A stretch of DNA of 21,936 nucleotides from Clostridiales bacterium (GTDB lineage: Bacteria; Bacillota; Clostridia; Christensenellales; Borkfalkiaceae), in NCBI GenBank assembly GCA_003523255.1, contig DPGH01000010.1:140845-162780 (forward strand). Reading direction: 5' to 3'. The notes below the pieces were generated by a model that had not been told where the DNA came from, made no database searches, and worked only from the letters and a program-made list of their open reading frames with translations. The stretch's first letter is position 1. Every line of letters starts with the position of its first letter. The translations under genes and the position numbers were made by a program. Positions 13,749-20,354 of this stretch are shown here, in pieces.

Positions 13749-16639
13749 TGGCGAATAATATCAGTCTTTCCGAAATTTTACATAAACGTCCTGACGTTGT
13801 GCCGACAATTTACGGATATATTCTGCCCGATGTAAAAGACCACGACGGATATATCAAAATCGGCTACACCGACAGAAAAGACACCGAAACGCGTATCAAA
13901 GAACAACTGCATACGGCGGCAATAAATTTCAAAATACTGTTCAAAGAATCGGCAATGCGCGCTGACGGCACTTGCTTTACCGACAAGGACGTGCATCGTT
14001 TGTTAAAACACAAAGGGTTTTTGCAACTTAACGAAGGAGCGGATAAAAACGAATGGTTCCGTTGCACGCTTTCGGACGCGTTGACGGCGATTGAAGAAAT
14101 CCGCACCGAAACAAGGTTTGAAGGCAATCGCACGTGGAATTTTGCAATGCGTGGCGAACAGCAACAAGCCGTCAATATGACAAAATCATATTTTGAGCAA
14201 TCAAAGATTGACGATCCCGCCCGTCCGCCGAAGTTTTTATGGAACGCGAAAATGCGTTTCGGCAAAACTTTTGCGACTTACGAGTTGTGCAAGGCGATGG
14301 GATTTCAAAAAATCCTTGTGCTTACGTTTAAGCCTGCCGTTGAATCCGCTTGGCAAGAAGACCTGACTCACCACGTTGATTTCAAAGGCTGGCAGTTTGT
14401 GAGCAACAAAGAGGCAAAGTTCGACGCAAAAAAACTTGACGAACAATTTGACGCTTGCGATAAAAATAATCCTATCGTTGTTTTCGGCTCTTTTCAGGAC
14501 TTGCTCGGCACGAACGAAGCGGGCGGCATAAAGGCGAAAAACGAATTTATCCATACCACAAACTGGGATATTATCGTGTTCGACGAATACCATTTCGGCG
14601 CGTGGCGCGAAAACGCGAAAAATTTGTTTGAAAAATACGACGAAGAAGACGTCGATTTCAACCTTGAAAAATACCAAAAGGAAGAAGCCGGCAACGCCAT
14701 AAACGAAACGTTTTTGCCCATCACGTCGGAACATTATTTGTATTTATCCGGTACACCCTTCCGCGCGCTTAATTCGGGCGAATTTTTGGAAGATCAGGTT
14801 TTTAACTGGACGTATTCGGATGAGCAATCTGCAAAAGAAAACTGGGACGGTTCGCGCTGTGAAAACCCGTATGCGGCTTTGCCGAAAATGGTTATGCTGA
14901 CGTATAAAGTGCCCGATTCGATTACGGCGAACGTTGCCATAAACGAAGGCTACGACGAATTTGATATAAACGAATTTTTCCGCGCGGAAATTCCCGAAAA
15001 GGACAAAACAGAATCGGCGCGGTTCGTCTACGAAGACGACGTGCAGAAATGGCTAAAAATGATTCAGGGCAACTATATGCCCGTGGACGGCTTGAAACTC
15101 GGCGCGGAACGCCCGCCCATGCCGTTTTCCGACACCACCTTGTTAAACGTCCTTTCGCATACTCTATGGTTTTTGCCGAATGTAGCAAGTTGCTTTGCAA
15201 TGTATAATTTATTAAGACAAAAGCAAAACAACTTTTTTGATGATTACAAGGTCATTGTGTGCGCGGGAACGAAAGCGGGTATCGGCTTGGACGCGCTTGC
15301 ACCTGTTCTTAACGCTATGGGGGATCCGCTTGTAACGAAAACTATCACGTTGTCTTGCGGAAAACTCACCACGGGCGTTACCGTTCGTCCTTGGGCAGGC
15401 GTGTTTATGCTGCGCAACCTTAATTCGCCCGAAACTTATTTTCAAACGGCGTTCCGCGTTCAATCGCCTTGGGAGATTGTGAACGACAACGGCGATAAAG
15501 AAGTTATTAAAAAAGAGTGTTACGTTTTCGACTTTGCTTTGGAACGTGCCCTTCATCAGATTTCCGACTACTCATGCCGCTTAAAGGTGGACGACGTAAG
15601 CCCCGAACAAAAAGTTGCCGAATTTATTTCGTTTTTGCCCGTGCTTGCGTTCGACGGCTCGTCGATGAACCGTATCGACGCGCAGGATATTTTAGATATT
15701 ACTTATGCAGGCACGTCCGCAACCTTGCTCGCAAAGCGTTGGCAAACCGCGCTTTTGGTGCATGTAGATAACGACACCTTGAAACGCTTGCAAAACAACC
15801 CCGAAGCAATGGAAGCACTTAATAATATAGAGGGTTTCCGTGCGCTTAATGCCGAAATCCAGACGATTATAAACCGCTCGGAAAAGGTTAAAAAACTCAA
15901 AAAAGAAAAGGGCGATAATTTAACGCCGCAAGAGAAAAAAGAACTTACCGAGGACGAAAAAAAGGCAAAATCTTTGCGTAAACAGGTGCAGGAAAATCTT
16001 TTGAAACTCGCCGCGCGTATCCCCGCGTTTATGTATTTAACCGACTACCGCGAACAGACGATAAAAGACGTGATAACCGAGATTGAACCCGAACTTTTCA
16101 AAAAGGTTACGGGGCTATCGGTAAAAGACTTTGATATTTTGTGTTCGATAGGGCTTTTCGATTCCGAAAAGATGAATCAAGGCATTTTCGGATTCAGAAA
16201 GTACGAAAATTCGAGTTTATCGTATACCGGTATCGACAAACACGAAGGCGAAGCAATCGGCGGTTGGGACACTGTTCTCCGCCGTGAGGAATACGAAGCC
16301 TTATACAGCAAACAACAGGCTACTATGGCCGATTTCGAGAGTATTCTTATTCCAGAAAAATACCGCGCAGGCAGAGAAAATATTGATAACGAGGTGGCAA
16401 AAACAGAAATTGCCGTAACCGATACCGTGTCCGTCGAAAACGATTCCGCTGAAAAAGAATTGGAAGAAATGCTTGCAAAAGTACAAATCGGCGTAACCGT
16501 TACGCACAAAAAATTCGGAAGCGGCGCGATTGTTTGGATTGACAGTGCGAAAAAGTATTTGCGCGTTAAATTTGACGCGGGCGAAAAGCAATTCGTTTTC
16601 CCCGACGCGTTTCTAATGAAATTTTTGGAAGTTAAATAG
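13748..16639 (+). CDS. GIY-YIG nuclease-helicase restriction subunit
   Basis: A 963-residue restriction-type protein. The N-terminus carries a GIY-YIG-like domain of the T5orf172/MUG113 type: YGYIL (22-26), GYIKIGYT (34-41), Arg49 and Glu102 in NEWF. It is followed by a superfamily 2 helicase with a modified Walker A, NAKMRFGKT (166-174), and a DEYH box (279-282) in IIVFDEYHF; LYLSGTPF and a FQTAFRVQSPW motif VI-like segment come later. A charged coiled coil lies near 700-750. The last ~45 residues (HKKFGSGAIVWID, ending FPDAFLMKFLEVK) match a small beta domain often found at the end of DNA helicases. It presumably translocates on unmethylated DNA and cleaves with the GIY-YIG domain. It completes an M-M-R operon of unusual composition, neither a classical type I nor type III set. 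Confidence 0.87.
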   Translation: MANNISLSEILHKRPDVVPTIYGYILPDVKDHDGYIKIGYTDRKDTETRIKEQLHTAAINFKILFKESAMRADGTCFTDKDVHRLLKHKGFLQLNEGADKNEWFRCTLSDALTAIEEIRTETRFEGNRTWNFAMRGEQQQAVNMTKSYFEQSKIDDPARPPKFLWNAKMRFGKTFATYELCKAMGFQKILVLTFKPAVESAWQEDLTHHVDFKGWQFVSNKEAKFDAKKLDEQFDACDKNNPIVVFGSFQDLLGTNEAGGIKAKNEFIHTTNWDIIVFDEYHFGAWRENAKNLFEKYDEEDVDFNLEKYQKEEAGNAINETFLPITSEHYLYLSGTPFRALNSGEFLEDQVFNWTYSDEQSAKENWDGSRCENPYAALPKMVMLTYKVPDSITANVAINEGYDEFDINEFFRAEIPEKDKTESARFVYEDDVQKWLKMIQGNYMPVDGLKLGAERPPMPFSDTTLLNVLSHTLWFLPNVASCFAMYNLLRQKQNNFFDDYKVIVCAGTKAGIGLDALAPVLNAMGDPLVTKTITLSCGKLTTGVTVRPWAGVFMLRNLNSPETYFQTAFRVQSPWEIVNDNGDKEVIKKECYVFDFALERALHQISDYSCRLKVDDVSPEQKVAEFISFLPVLAFDGSSMNRIDAQDILDITYAGTSATLLAKRWQTALLVHVDNDTLKRLQNNPEAMEALNNIEGFRALNAEIQTIINRSEKVKKLKKEKGDNLTPQEKKELTEDEKKAKSLRKQVQENLLKLAARIPAFMYLTDYREQTIKDVITEIEPELFKKVTGLSVKDFDILCSIGLFDSEKMNQGIFGFRKYENSSLSYTGIDKHEGEAIGGWDTVLRREEYEALYSKQQATMADFESILIPEKYRAGRENIDNEVAKTEIAVTDTVSVENDSAEKELEEMLAKVQIGVTVTHKKFGSGAIVWIDSAKKYLRVKFDAGEKQFVFPDAFLMKFLEVK

Positions 16640-16730
16640 TTTTTATTGATATAAAATTACCTTTCAGAAAGGCTTGATAAATACATTAAGCCTATTTTGT
16701 CTGCGCTTGAAAAAATCTTGACAAAAGCAC

Positions 16731-16759
16731 TTGACGAACAAATGTTCGTATGTTATAAT
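16731..16759 (+). promoter_or_regulatory. SOS-type promoter with LexA/DinR box
   Basis: TTGACG (16731-16736), 17-bp spacer, TATAAT (16754-16759). The sequence CGAACAAATGTTCG at 16735-16748 matches the Gram-positive LexA consensus CGAAC-N4-GTTCG in both arms and fills the spacer, so LexA binding should block the promoter until DNA damage. It faces the mobilisation region. Confidence 0.85.
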
Positions 16760-17047
16760 AAAATTGGTTTGATATAAGGTCAAGCCTTGCGCCGCAAAGA
16801 TAGGCGCTGTCGGGTGTGAAGATATTGCCCGAACGTTCGTTCCCTATGTCGTCGGGCGAACGCGGATAGGCGTTTTGATCGCGCTTGTCCGAGAGAAGAA
16901 TTACCGTCGTTTGCCATAGGGTTGCTAAAAATATAACAACTACCGCGACGGGCGTTGAAACCGAAAAAATTAAGGGGTTTTAGCGTGGGTTTTGTTGTTG
17001 TACGGTTTTTTAGATAAAATGGCCTAAAAGTTTAATAATTCGGATTG

Positions 17048-17103
17048 AAATCCGTGCGAAGAACGAGCCTGAAAAGGCAACCAAAATCGCACGGATTTTT
17101 TAT
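17048..17103 (+). terminator. Terminator or attenuator before mobilisation genes
   Basis: AAATCCGTGCGA (17048-17059) pairs perfectly with TCGCACGGATTT (17087-17098). An inner GCCT-GAAA-AGGC stem lies in between, and TTTATTCTT follows. It could end the SOS-controlled RNA or attenuate read-through into the downstream genes. Confidence 0.75.
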
Positions 17104-17130
17104 TCTTAAAACAAATCGGGAGGTATTACC

Positions 17131-17277
17131 ATGTAACAAAAACAGACAATTAAATATTTTTCCGCAAGTTATATTGCGGAGCATTTCGGGTCGGTGATAA
17201 AGAAAATCAGCGACCTTTTTTACGTTAAAAATCAGGAGGAACATATGCAAAATTATCATCGGTATCGCCCGCCGTGA
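17131..17277 (+). pseudogene. Small mobilisation-region ORF with stop at codon 2
   Basis: A strong ribosome binding site (GGGAGG at 17118-17123) precedes ATG 17131, but codon 2 is TAA. The same frame then stays open for 46 codons: QKQTIKYFSASYIAEHFGSV, then IKKISDLFYV, ending NYHRYRPP before TGA at 17275. A second ribosome binding site (AGGAGG) precedes an internal ATG at 17245 that would give only the last ten residues. The amphipathic YIAEHFG..IKKI.DL part looks like a genuine small protein, probably a DNA-binding accessory of the mobilisation region. I do not recognise the family. The TAA is probably a single-base substitution (CAA, GAA or AAA to TAA). Confidence 0.5.
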
Positions 17278-17543
17278 GCGATAAAAATCACGAGCAAAAA
17301 AATAAATTTATAAGGAGAAAAATCATTATAAAAAACTTATTAGAAAACAGAAATCTTCGTCCGTTTTGTTACGGCAACGCCGTCGTTATATCTGCGGACA
17401 CTTGCCCCCTGCAAGGGCGAACGACACCAAACGCGAAGCGATTTGGTATAGTGAGTTATACCTATCGCTTACCGATAGAAATTTTAATACCCACGGAGGT
17501 GATGAATTACGTCGTATTTAGTATGTCACATGGAAAAATATAA
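17274..17543 (+). CDS. Doubtful small ORF across the oriT-like region
   Basis: An 89-codon frame from GTG 17274, overlapping the stop of the previous frame (GTGA) and running 14 bases into the annotated relaxase start. The only good ribosome binding site, AAGGAG at 17312-17317, precedes an ATT codon at 17325 in the same frame rather than ATG. The middle (ISADTCPLQG) is encoded by DNA that also forms the hairpins proposed as oriT, so the apparent coding may be a by-product of conserved DNA. I keep it as a low-confidence gene. Confidence 0.25.
   Translation: MSDKNHEQKNKFIRRKIIIKNLLENRNLRPFCYGNAVVISADTCPLQGRTTPNAKRFGIVSYTYRLPIEILIPTEVMNYVVFSMSHGKI
17401..17477. other. Candidate origin of transfer (oriT)
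   Basis: Three close hairpins lie just upstream of the relaxase gene: CTTGC-CCCCT-GCAAG (17401-17415), GGTATA-GTGAGT-TATACC (17445-17462) and TATCG-CTTAC-CGATA (17463-17477). Position and hairpin arrangement fit the oriT of MobV elements, where the relaxase nicks next to an inverted repeat upstream of its own gene. The nick site itself cannot be placed. Confidence 0.55.
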
Positions 17544-18498
17544 ACGCGGTGATATCGTCGGAATCGAACGCGAAAACGAGCGCGACGAGAATTATAAGTC
17601 CACGAAAAATCCGCAAATCGATAAATCGAGAACGCACCTGAATTATCATACTTTGCCTTATGAAAAAAAGTATCTTTCGCTCATCGACGAGCGAATTAAA
17701 GAACTCGCCCCGAAACGTAAAATTAAAGACGACGCGGTGCTTATAACTTCTTTTATTTTAGGTTCGGATAAAGAATTTTTCGACCGAATTACGGCAGAAC
17801 AACAGAAACAATTCTTTGCCGATTGCACGGAGTTTTTCGCGGAACGCTACGGAAAAGAAAACGTTGTATCCGCAGTCGTGCATTTAGACGAAAGCACGCC
17901 GCATTTGCATTTCAATCTTATGCCCGTAACAGACGGCAGATTGTGCGCGAAAGAACTTTTCGCCCGAACCGCATTACGCGATTTGCAGACGGTTTTTTAC
18001 GAAGTCGTCGGAAAGAAATACCGCTTAAAGCGAGGCAAGGAAGGCAGCACGGCAAAGCATTTGGATACGGTCGCTTTCAAGACGAAAAAGATGACGGAAG
18101 CCGCCGAAGAAAAAATCCGCGAAGCCGAAAAAGCGCAAGTCGCCGCAAAACCTGTGAAGGAATTGCTTGAAAATTACGAATCGGCAAAGTCTGAAAAGAT
18201 TCCGTTTTCCGGAAAGAAAAAGGAAATGGAAATAATCGCTTTAAGAATGAAAAACAGCGAACTTGAAAAGAAAAACAACGTTCTTGCCAAAGATAACGGC
18301 GATTTGTATAACGAACTGAAAAAGAAAGAAAAGTCGGCAATCACAAATGATGGTGCGGTAAAACTTTTGGAGAAATTACTCGAATACGCGCCCGAAGAAC
18401 TCGCCGCGGCAAAACAGGCGGCAGGTCGTCGTCAAGAACAAGAGCGGGAGAAAAATCGCTCTCGCGGAAATTCAAACAACAAATTTAAAGGCAAGTAA
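17530..18498 (+). CDS. MobV-family relaxase
   Basis: A 322-residue Mob/Pre relaxase that would nick oriT and lead the strand into a recipient through a helper secretion system. The metal-binding triad motif is HLDESTPHLHFNLMPV with His118, His125 and His127; SRTHLNYHTL (33-42) and AVLITSFI (69-76) are the other conserved blocks. A charged coiled coil fills about 165-300. The family normally starts M-S-Y..V..M; here that frame extends upstream as SYLVCHM and meets ACG at 17509 where ATG is expected, eight bases after a perfect GGAGGT (17495-17500). I annotate from ATG 17530, which has no good ribosome binding site. At the position aligned with His22 of pMV158 MobM (KHNER) this protein has Glu15 (RENER). 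No mobilisation ATPase or secretion genes are nearby. Confidence 0.85.
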   Translation: MEKYKRGDIVGIERENERDENYKSTKNPQIDKSRTHLNYHTLPYEKKYLSLIDERIKELAPKRKIKDDAVLITSFILGSDKEFFDRITAEQQKQFFADCTEFFAERYGKENVVSAVVHLDESTPHLHFNLMPVTDGRLCAKELFARTALRDLQTVFYEVVGKKYRLKRGKEGSTAKHLDTVAFKTKKMTEAAEEKIREAEKAQVAAKPVKELLENYESAKSEKIPFSGKKKEMEIIALRMKNSELEKKNNVLAKDNGDLYNELKKKEKSAITNDGAVKLLEKLLEYAPEELAAAKQAAGRRQEQEREKNRSRGNSNNKFKGK

Positions 18499-18646
18499 GT
18501 GAATCTTGCCGAACGGAAACGTAAGCGTCGGCATTTTAAGAGAAGGTATGATACCGAGATGAAAGTAGTGAAAAAGTAAGCCCGACCTGTTTTTTAATCG
18601 CATTCATGCGAGGCTGAGAAAAAATTTAGAAAAAGGAGCCATAAAA

Positions 18647-18682
18647 ATGAAAAGAAAACTGAATATGAAATTTAACGAATAA
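18647..18682 (+). CDS. Eleven-codon ORF with strong RBS
   Basis: AAAAAGGAG at 18630-18638 precedes ATG 18647, giving MKRKLNMKFNE then TAA. It may be a leader peptide for the next frame or the truncated start of a former small gene. The basic 26-codon frame 18499-18579 directly after the relaxase stop is even less supported. Nothing else in 18499-18700 looks coding. Confidence 0.3.
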   Translation: MKRKLNMKFNE

Positions 18683-18702
18683 CTCTATCGGAGGGGAAAA
18701 GC

Positions 18703-18924
18703 ACGAGAAAGCGAAAGAACACCACGGGAATTCCCGACTATGCCATCGACGGCTTGGCGAGAGCGTTATTGCCCGCAATTCGTCGGTATTTTGAAACGGA
18801 GGAAGCAAAAAGCGAATTTGAACTTTGGAAAGCCGAAAGGCAAAAATTACAACTTAATAAAAAATCTGAAAATATGAATAATCCCATTATTTCTAACGGG
18901 TTGCCGTTTGATGAGTCTACGTAA
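18703..18924 (+). pseudogene. IPDYAID-type small protein, ACG in place of start
   Basis: A 73-residue frame: NTTGIPDYAIDGLARALLP, then AIRRYFETEEAKSEFELWK, ending GLPFDEST. From memory, small proteins with the same IPDYAID..AR.LLP.I..FFE.EEG pattern follow relaxase or recombinase genes in Clostridia integrative elements; their function is unknown to me. GGAGGGG lies at 18690-18696, but the codon at the proper distance is ACG (18703), and a TAA in frame at 18673 rules out a start further upstream. Either ACG is used inefficiently or the gene has lost its start. The relaxase shows the same ACG oddity. Confidence 0.5.
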
Positions 18925-18955
18925 ACGGCAGAGTTTTGTCGAAACTATAAACACG

Positions 18956-18990
18956 GCAAAGGGCTTGCGATTTGCTCGCAAGCCCTTATT
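18956..18990 (+). terminator. Hairpin terminator, copy 1
   Basis: AAGGGCTTGCGA and TCGCAAGCCCTT form a 12-bp stem with loop TTTGC, followed by ATTTATT. It ends the relaxase-side transcript. The same 35 bases occur at 21758-21792. Confidence 0.88.
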
Positions 18991-19056
18991 TATTGGATAA
19001 ATAGCCTGTTTCTTCAGCAGAAATGTATAGAACGCCGCCGCTATTTACAAAATCGT

Positions 19057-19085
19057 TTGACAATAAGAAATTTTTAATGTAAAAT
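19057..19085 (+). promoter_or_regulatory. Promoter of the RNase III cassette
   Basis: TTGACA (19057-19062), 17-bp spacer, TAAAAT (19080-19085). Transcription would start near 19092 and give a leader of about 200 nt before the RNase III start. No gene is visible in 18991-19289. Confidence 0.75.
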
Positions 19086-19210
19086 AAATATACATAGAAG
19101 GCATTGCAAAGTAAATAATCGGACATAAAATGAAATGTTTTTAACACACATTATGAAAGTTTTTTGTGATAAAAACGAGCGGTTTATGTAAAATCATTTA
19201 TGAAGCGAAT

Positions 19211-19252
19211 GCCTAACGAGGCTACATTGGATGTAGTCTATTTTCGTTAGGC
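19211..19252 (+). promoter_or_regulatory. Long leader stem-loop upstream of RNase III
   Basis: Outer stem GCCTAACGA/TCGTTAGGC (9 bp) and inner stem GGCTACAT/ATGTAGTC (8 bp, one G-U pair) with loop TGG, separated by a TATTT bulge. The duplex of about 17 bp is a plausible RNase III target. TTTCATT follows, so partial termination is an alternative. Confidence 0.65.
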
Positions 19253-19263
19253 TTTCATTATGC

Positions 19264-19283
19264 CCTCTGTGAATTCACGGAGG
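19264..19283 (+). promoter_or_regulatory. Hairpin sequestering the RNase III ribosome binding site
   Basis: CCTCTGTG (19264-19271) pairs with CACGGAGG (19276-19283) through a 4-nt AATT loop, with one G-U pair. The second arm contains the ribosome binding site GGAGG (19279-19283), six bases before ATG 19290. Closed, it should block initiation. Confidence 0.7.
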
Positions 19284-19289
19284 TTTTTT

Positions 19290-20354
19290 ATGCAAAATGA
19301 GGATTACTCTTTAATCGAAGCGCAAATAGGCTATGAGTTTAACAATCGCATGCTACTACAACAGGCTTTTACTCGTAAGAGTTACACCAATGAAACACAT
19401 GACGGCGATAATAATGAAGTATTGTAATTTATCGGCGACAAAGTGCTCGATTTGGTAATTGTAAAAGCTTTAAGCGAATATTACGGAGACGTTAACGCCC
19501 GTGACGAGTATGAATGCGAATATTCCGAAGGAAAACTTACCGAGATAAAAAAGAAGTTAGTCGAAAGCAAGATGCTTTCTGCTCGTATCGATGAACTTGG
19601 TTTTACCGACTTCCTTATAATGGGTAAAGGCGACAGAAAAATCAATGCTCAAAACGATATTCATGTAAAAGAGGATTTATTTGAAGCAATTCTCGGCGCT
19701 GTTGCAATTGATAGCGATTGGAACATGCAGTCTATGCAGGATGCGGTAGAAATGATGCTTCATTTAAACCATTACATTGAGAATGGCGATTCTGAAGTAT
19801 TAGACTATGTTTCCTTAATTCAGCAATGGCAACAAAAACGGATCGGAGAGTTGCCCGATTATTGTTTCAAAAGCAAGGACGATTATAACCGTTATCGCTT
19901 AATAAACTGTTGGAACTTAAATCAAAGGAAACCTATCGAAGCCGGAGAAGGAAATATTGCCTGCGAATTAAGAATTGACAAAGGAGAACCTTTCGTCGGC
20001 TTTGGATATTCAAAAAGCCAAGCGAGAATGGTTGCAGCAGAACTTGCCTATAATTATCTCGATAACAACGGCTTGTTATATACAATGTCCGACGAAATAT
20101 CCGAACCTTCACCCGAAAAAGCAATCAATCAACTTCAGGAACTCGCACAAAAGGGATATTTAACTATGCCGATTTACGATTTTGAGGAAACGTATGACGA
20201 TAACGGAAACCCAATATGGACGTGCGAATGTTCCATAAAAGATTTTAACGAATCATATTATCAAACTTGCCGATCAAAAAAAGAAGCAAAAAAACAGGCT
20301 GCCTACCAATTGTTACTTGCCATACTTGAAAGTGAAAACGGAGGCAACCAATGA
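19290..20354 (+). pseudogene. RNase III with two dsRBDs, interrupted at a catalytic Glu
   Basis: A 354-codon frame encoding a ribonuclease III: IEAQIGYEFNNRMLLQQAFT, then NEVL-stop-FIGDKVLDLV, the RNase III signature NERLEFLGDAVLD in which the Glu codon of LEF is TAA (codon 46, 19425-19427). Other catalytic positions are present: Glu43, Asp50, Asp129 and Glu132 (KEDLFEAILGAV). Two double-stranded-RNA-binding domains follow, at about 175-258 (GFGYSKSQARMVAAELAYNY) and 277-347 (RSKKEAKKQAAYQLLLAIL); a housekeeping RNase III normally has one. The start ATG 19290 has GGAGG in a hairpin. The stop overlaps the next gene (ATGA). Either the nuclease is dead or the stop is bypassed; the dsRNA-binding part can still be made from a downstream start. 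Confidence 0.8.
19443..20354 (+). CDS. Open part of the RNase III gene after the stop
   Basis: The 303-codon frame from GTG 19443 to the stop, the part of the RNase III gene that remains open after the TAA at 19425. It lacks the first catalytic motif but keeps the KEDLFEAILGAV acidic pair and both dsRNA-binding domains. The GTG lies inside the RNase III core (KVLDLV) and has no good ribosome binding site, so it is an annotation start rather than a likely natural one. Read it together with the full-length entry. Confidence 0.5.
   Translation: MLDLVIVKALSEYYGDVNARDEYECEYSEGKLTEIKKKLVESKMLSARIDELGFTDFLIMGKGDRKINAQNDIHVKEDLFEAILGAVAIDSDWNMQSMQDAVEMMLHLNHYIENGDSEVLDYVSLIQQWQQKRIGELPDYCFKSKDDYNRYRLINCWNLNQRKPIEAGEGNIACELRIDKGEPFVGFGYSKSQARMVAAELAYNYLDNNGLLYTMSDEISEPSPEKAINQLQELAQKGYLTMPIYDFEETYDDNGNPIWTCECSIKDFNESYYQTCRSKKEAKKQAAYQLLLAILESENGGNQ

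Larger units (their letters stand above)
16640..17130 (+). ncRNA. Candidate non-coding RNA / leader from SOS promoter
   Basis: About 490 bases without a credible gene. A weak AGGCTT/AAGCCT hairpin (16670-16693) may end the R-M operon. From the LexA-controlled promoter (start near 16766) to the hairpin at 17048-17103 lies a ~340-nt potential transcript with several stems: GCGCC/GGCGC near 16789-16808, and GCCCGA/TCGGGC about 20 bases later. Its only ribosome-site-plus-start is AAGGGG before GTG 16985, giving a ten-codon peptide (MGFVVVRFFR if initiated with Met), which could be a leader peptide. I do not recognise the RNA family. It may be a leader of the mobilisation genes or a stand-alone RNA. 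Confidence 0.45.

Noticed and set aside
14237..14734. Long minus-strand frames within the GIY-YIG/helicase gene
   Set aside because: The plus-strand frame has clear helicase motifs and codon use; the antisense products show no recognisable pattern.
11495..16639. Classical type I or type III restriction system
   Set aside because: There is no HsdS-like subunit, and the nuclease is GIY-YIG at the N-terminus rather than a PD-(D/E)XK domain on the helicase.
18499..18579. A basic 26-codon frame (GTG start) directly after the relaxase stop
   Set aside because: No good ribosome binding site and no recognisable pattern; it could equally be read-through sequence.
17131..19427. Recoding of TAA as an amino acid in this element
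   Set aside because: TAA ends clear genes here (full methylase, coiled-coil protein, IetA-like ATPase) with overlapping next starts, so simple lesions are a better explanation.
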